A stretch of DNA of 8,733 nucleotides from an uncultured bacterium (GTDB lineage: Bacteria > Planctomycetota > Phycisphaerae > Phycisphaerales > SM1A02). Below, piece by piece: positions 6,400-8,733 of this stretch. The notes below the pieces were generated by a model. That model saw nothing but the letters and a program-made list of their open reading frames with translations. It did not search any database and was not told the origin of the DNA. The translations under genes were made by a program, and so were the position numbers. How positions within the stretch are numbered: the first letter of the stretch is position 1; the number at the start of each line of letters is the position of its first letter. Where the stretch lies: assembly GCA_903914045.1 (NCBI GenBank), contig CAIWNO010000085.1:1-8733 (forward strand). The letters are read 5' to 3'.

Positions 6400-7407
6400 C
6401 GCAAGCGTAACCACGTTCATTCGATGTTTGGAAACTCCGGGGTCCGCTGTGACGCTTGAAAGAGCGCGCAAGGTTGGCGCCAGCAACACATGATCAATGG
6501 ACCACAGCGGAAAGAGCCGTGGCCACGACGTGCGCAAGCCCGAACCGGCCTGCGCCCATGAGTCGTGAAAAGTTGGAAAGACGCGTGACAAAATTAAACT
6601 CCCCGGCAGTGCGTTGAAATCACCAACGACAATATCCACTTCGCCAAGATCACCACGGCGAATGTCTGTCAACAGTTCTTGCGCCACTTTGATGCGCGAC
6701 AATGTTGGCTTGCTTGGCAAATCAACCATGGCAATGCGAAGTGCTCGACCATTCCACGATGGCGGCCTCACAACAAACTTGGCCACCCACACCATGTCAA
6801 GACCTTTGCCAGTGGCCGCAATCACCCGTGCTTCTTCAATTGGGAATGTTGTCACGCACGCGAATGGTCCGGCGCCCGCGCTGAAAAATTTTTCGCCAGC
6901 CCATTGGTGAACGCACTCTTGCGTTGTGATTGAACCGCGGTTGCTGATTAAAAATAAATCCACGGCATGCTCCGCGGAAATAGTTGCAAGCGCAGTCATG
7001 CTGCGCGGATCGTTGCCGCTTGGATGATCCGTGTTCCACTGCACAATGCGAATGTCTTGCGGTGATGGCGCGACATGATCTGACCACGGTCGAAAATCTC
7101 CGCGCACGGCGGCGCCAACGGCCAGCGCCGCGCACGCCAAGCCGCCCCACCTGCGCAGACGATGTCGACGACGATCTCCAGCGCGACACGCCAGCCATAC
7201 AAACCCAAATGCGACAACACCCAAAGTTGGAATCCAGGAAATCCACTGCACGAGACTGTTTCTGTCCCCAATGATCCGCCCGATACACCAGATAAAAAAC
7301 AGGCTGAACCATGCGATGTCAATGGCGATGGCGGCCCAATCCCAACGCGTGCGCTTGGCTTTGGGCGGCATCGTGACTTCGACGGTGTGCGCAGCCGCTT
7401 CGGTCAT
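6391..7407 (-). CDS. Membrane protein with degenerate endonuclease/exonuclease/phosphatase domain
   Basis: Three membrane helices near the N-terminus (about 24-46, 53-75 and 89-103 from ATG 7407) precede a domain of the endonuclease/exonuclease/phosphatase superfamily, whose active members cut phosphodiester or phosphoester bonds with Mg2+. Domain signs: IRIVQWNTDH (the usual RIVSWN), VDIVVGDFNALPGS (the usual GDFN), WSIDHVLL (the usual IDHIF) and a final SKHRMNVV. Several catalytic positions differ from the family: the metal-binding glutamate after the second strand is replaced (DLFLISN), the catalytic histidine of the middle strand is aspartate (MVDLPSKP), and the SDH near the end is SKH. 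It may be inactive or do something else. ATG 7407 has GGAA upstream; ATGs at 7371 and 7458 are alternatives. It is convergent with the pseudopilin and divergent from dnaK. Confidence 0.82.
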   Translation of the reverse strand: MTEAAAHTVEVTMPPKAKRTRWDWAAIAIDIAWFSLFFIWCIGRIIGDRNSLVQWISWIPTLGVVAFGFVWLACRAGDRRRHRLRRWGGLACAALAVGAAVRGDFRPWSDHVAPSPQDIRIVQWNTDHPSGNDPRSMTALATISAEHAVDLFLISNRGSITTQECVHQWAGEKFFSAGAGPFACVTTFPIEEARVIAATGKGLDMVWVAKFVVRPPSWNGRALRIAMVDLPSKPTLSRIKVAQELLTDIRRGDLGEVDIVVGDFNALPGSLILSRVFPTFHDSWAQAGSGLRTSWPRLFPLWSIDHVLLAPTLRALSSVTADPGVSKHRMNVVTLAPL

Positions 7408-7565
7408 GCCAAAATTTCCGTGGGTGCCGCTTTGGCAGAACGCTTTGGGCGGCGGCATCTTAAAAGTGGGAATTTGGGCAACATGCTTCTACTATCGGCT
7501 TGCAAACCCCAAATGAATGGGCTTTCTCACAAAGAGAATCCAATTCTAATATGTTTGGCATCGCT

Positions 7566-7591
7566 CTTGCACTATGGAATTGTCCCCGAAG
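7566..7591 (+). promoter_or_regulatory. Candidate heat-shock-type promoter of dnaK
   Basis: CTTGCAC (7566-7572) and CCCCGAAG (7584-7591), 11 bases apart, resemble the sigma-32 pattern CTTGAAA and CCCCATTT, although the spacer is one or two bases short of the usual. The transcript would begin about 20 bases before the dnaK start. A weaker sigma-70-like pair, TTCTCA (7524-7529) and TAATAT (7547-7552), lies upstream with 17-base spacing. No CIRCE element (the HrcA site TTAGCACTC/GAGTGCTAA) is present. Confidence 0.32.
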
Positions 7592-7618
7592 ATTCGTGGA
7601 CAGAAAAGGAACACAACA

Positions 7619-8733
7619 ATGGCTGGAAAAATTATTGGAATCGATTTAGGAACAACAAATTCATGCGTCTCCGTCATGGAGGGTGGTCAACCGAAAGTGT
7701 TGATCAACTCTTCGGGCAGTCGCACAACCCCAAGCGTGGTTGGATTTACCGAGAAGGGCGAGCGACTGGTTGGCCAGCCCGCGCGCCATCAGCAGGTGAC
7801 CAATCCAAAGAACACCGTGTTCAGCATCAAGCGATTCATGGGTCGCCGTCATAGCGAAGTTGAGGGCGAAGAGAAGATGGTGCCGTACGCGGTCACTGGT
7901 GGCTCGCAAGATTTGGTCAAGGTGGAAATTCGCGGCAAGGAATATACGCCGCCAGAAATTAGCGCCATGATTTTGCAAGAGCTGAAGAAAGTGGCTGAAG
8001 ATTATCTGGGCGAGAAAGTGGATCGCGCGGTCATCACTGTGCCGGCGTATTTCAACGACAGTCAGCGCCAAGCCACCAAGGACGCTGGTGAAATCGCTGG
8101 CTTGCAAGTGGAGCGCATTATCAATGAGCCAACCGCCGCGGCGCTGGCCTATGGTTTGGAAAAGAAAAAGAACGGCCGCATTGCCGTGTTTGATTTAGGC
8201 GGCGGAACATTTGACGTCAGCATTTTGGATATTGGCGACGGCGTATTTGAAGTCATGGGCACCAACGGCGACGGTCATCTTGGTGGCGACGACTTTGATC
8301 AACGCTTGATCGATTTCATTGCGGAGGAATTCCGCAAGAAGGAAGGCATTGATGTCCGCAAGGACGCCATGGCTTTGCAACGACTGAAGGAAGCCGCTGA
8401 AAAAGCCAAGATTGAGTTGTCCAATCAACTTGAAACCGTGGTGAATTTGCCGTTTATCACGGCGGATCAAAGTGGCCCGCGCCATTTGCAAGTCACCGTG
8501 ACGCGTTCGCGCTTTGAGGACATGTGCAAAGATTTGTTCGATCGTTTGCGTGGTCCATGCGAGCAAGCCTTGCGTGACGCCAAGTTGTCGCCCAAGGACA
8601 TTCAAGAAGTGGTCATGGTTGGTGGATCCATTCGCATTCCAAAGGTGCAAGACATTGCCAAGGATATTTTCCAAACGCAAGAACTTGACCGCAGCATCAA
8701 TCCTGACGAAGTGGTTGCCATTGGCGCCGCCAT
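7619..8733 (+). CDS. dnaK: Molecular chaperone DnaK (Hsp70), partial at right edge
   Basis: This ATP-driven chaperone binds unfolded protein segments with its partners DnaJ and GrpE. The 371 visible codons cover nearly the whole nucleotide-binding domain; the substrate domain lies beyond the window. ATG 7619 is preceded by AAAAGGA at 7604-7610. Nucleotide-binding motifs: IGIDLGTTNSCVSVM (6-20), K71 in SIKRFMGRR, INEPTAAALAYGL (168-180), IAVFDLGGGTFDVSIL (188-203), and VVMVGGSIRIPKVQ (331-344). Residues about 77-101 include the insert typical of Gram-negative DnaK and absent from many Gram-positive ones. Two departures from the usual are G219 in NGDGHLGGDD (T199 in E. coli DnaK) and I338 in GGSIRIP (usually threonine). 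The end is cut by the window edge, so no frameshift is implied. Confidence 0.98.
   Translation, partial: MAGKIIGIDLGTTNSCVSVMEGGQPKVLINSSGSRTTPSVVGFTEKGERLVGQPARHQQVTNPKNTVFSIKRFMGRRHSEVEGEEKMVPYAVTGGSQDLVKVEIRGKEYTPPEISAMILQELKKVAEDYLGEKVDRAVITVPAYFNDSQRQATKDAGEIAGLQVERIINEPTAAALAYGLEKKKNGRIAVFDLGGGTFDVSILDIGDGVFEVMGTNGDGHLGGDDFDQRLIDFIAEEFRKKEGIDVRKDAMALQRLKEAAEKAKIELSNQLETVVNLPFITADQSGPRHLQVTVTRSRFEDMCKDLFDRLRGPCEQALRDAKLSPKDIQEVVMVGGSIRIPKVQDIAKDIFQTQELDRSINPDEVVAIGAA

Noticed and set aside
7501..7618. CIRCE (HrcA operator) upstream of dnaK
   Set aside because: Neither TTAGCACTC nor GAGTGCTAA is present; TTGCAC at 7567-7572 has no matching second arm.
7162..7854. 230-residue open frame on the plus strand
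   Set aside because: It overlaps the phosphatase-like gene antisense and then the dnaK start in another frame; dnaK is certain.
8195..8680. 161-residue open frame on the minus strand
   Set aside because: It is antisense to conserved dnaK coding sequence.
1..8733. CRISPR array, transposon ends, tRNA, rRNA, integrase or defence system
   Set aside because: No regularly spaced repeats, transposase or integrase motifs, cloverleaf-like sequence or defence domains were seen. The window does not hold a recognisable undescribed system.

Overview
The window is ordinary bacterial chromosome, most likely from a planctomycete (Phycisphaerae-like) or a close relative. Three things suggest this. The DnaE reads NEYPDIDVDMCQDGR at its active site and GIMVYQEQVMQ near the visible end, which looks planctomycete-like. 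There is a pseudopilin of the H-X9-DG type, a family greatly expanded in Planctomycetota and Verrucomicrobiota. The DnaK carries the N-terminal insert typical of Gram-negative lineages. The assignment is by eye; no search was run.

Layout, left to right. 1-2386 (minus): 5' two thirds of dnaE, the replicative polymerase III alpha subunit, running off the left edge. 2483-3424 (minus): a class IV PLP aminotransferase or lyase. 3453-3487: a strong minus-strand terminator. 3523-4401 (minus): a membrane anti-sigma factor of RskA type. 4402-4813: a gap holding another minus-strand terminator and two inverted repeats. 4814-5398 (minus): an ECF sigma factor with a good sigma-70-like promoter and a leader with inverted repeats. 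5586-6380 (plus): a pseudopilin. 6391-7407 (minus): a three-TM membrane protein with a C-terminal endonuclease/exonuclease/phosphatase domain whose catalytic residues are partly lost. 7619 to the right edge (plus): dnaK, with a possible heat-shock-type promoter.

How the genes relate. The sigma and anti-sigma factors form the one clear functional pair: the anti-sigma has a cytoplasmic N-terminus, one membrane segment and an outer domain, and should hold the sigma factor at the membrane. They are not a tight operon, because a terminator and about 400 bases separate them. The pseudopilin is divergent from the sigma gene and could share its control region. The other genes (dnaE, aminotransferase, phosphatase-like protein, dnaK) look like housekeeping or unrelated neighbours.

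No CRISPR array, transposase, tRNA, rRNA, integrase or defence cluster was seen, and I find no convincing undescribed multi-gene system. The most useful second-look items are: catalytic-residue losses in the aminotransferase and phosphatase-like protein, a probable frame break at the left end of dnaE, the zinc-ligand-free anti-sigma factor, and the structured leaders around the sigma and anti-sigma genes.
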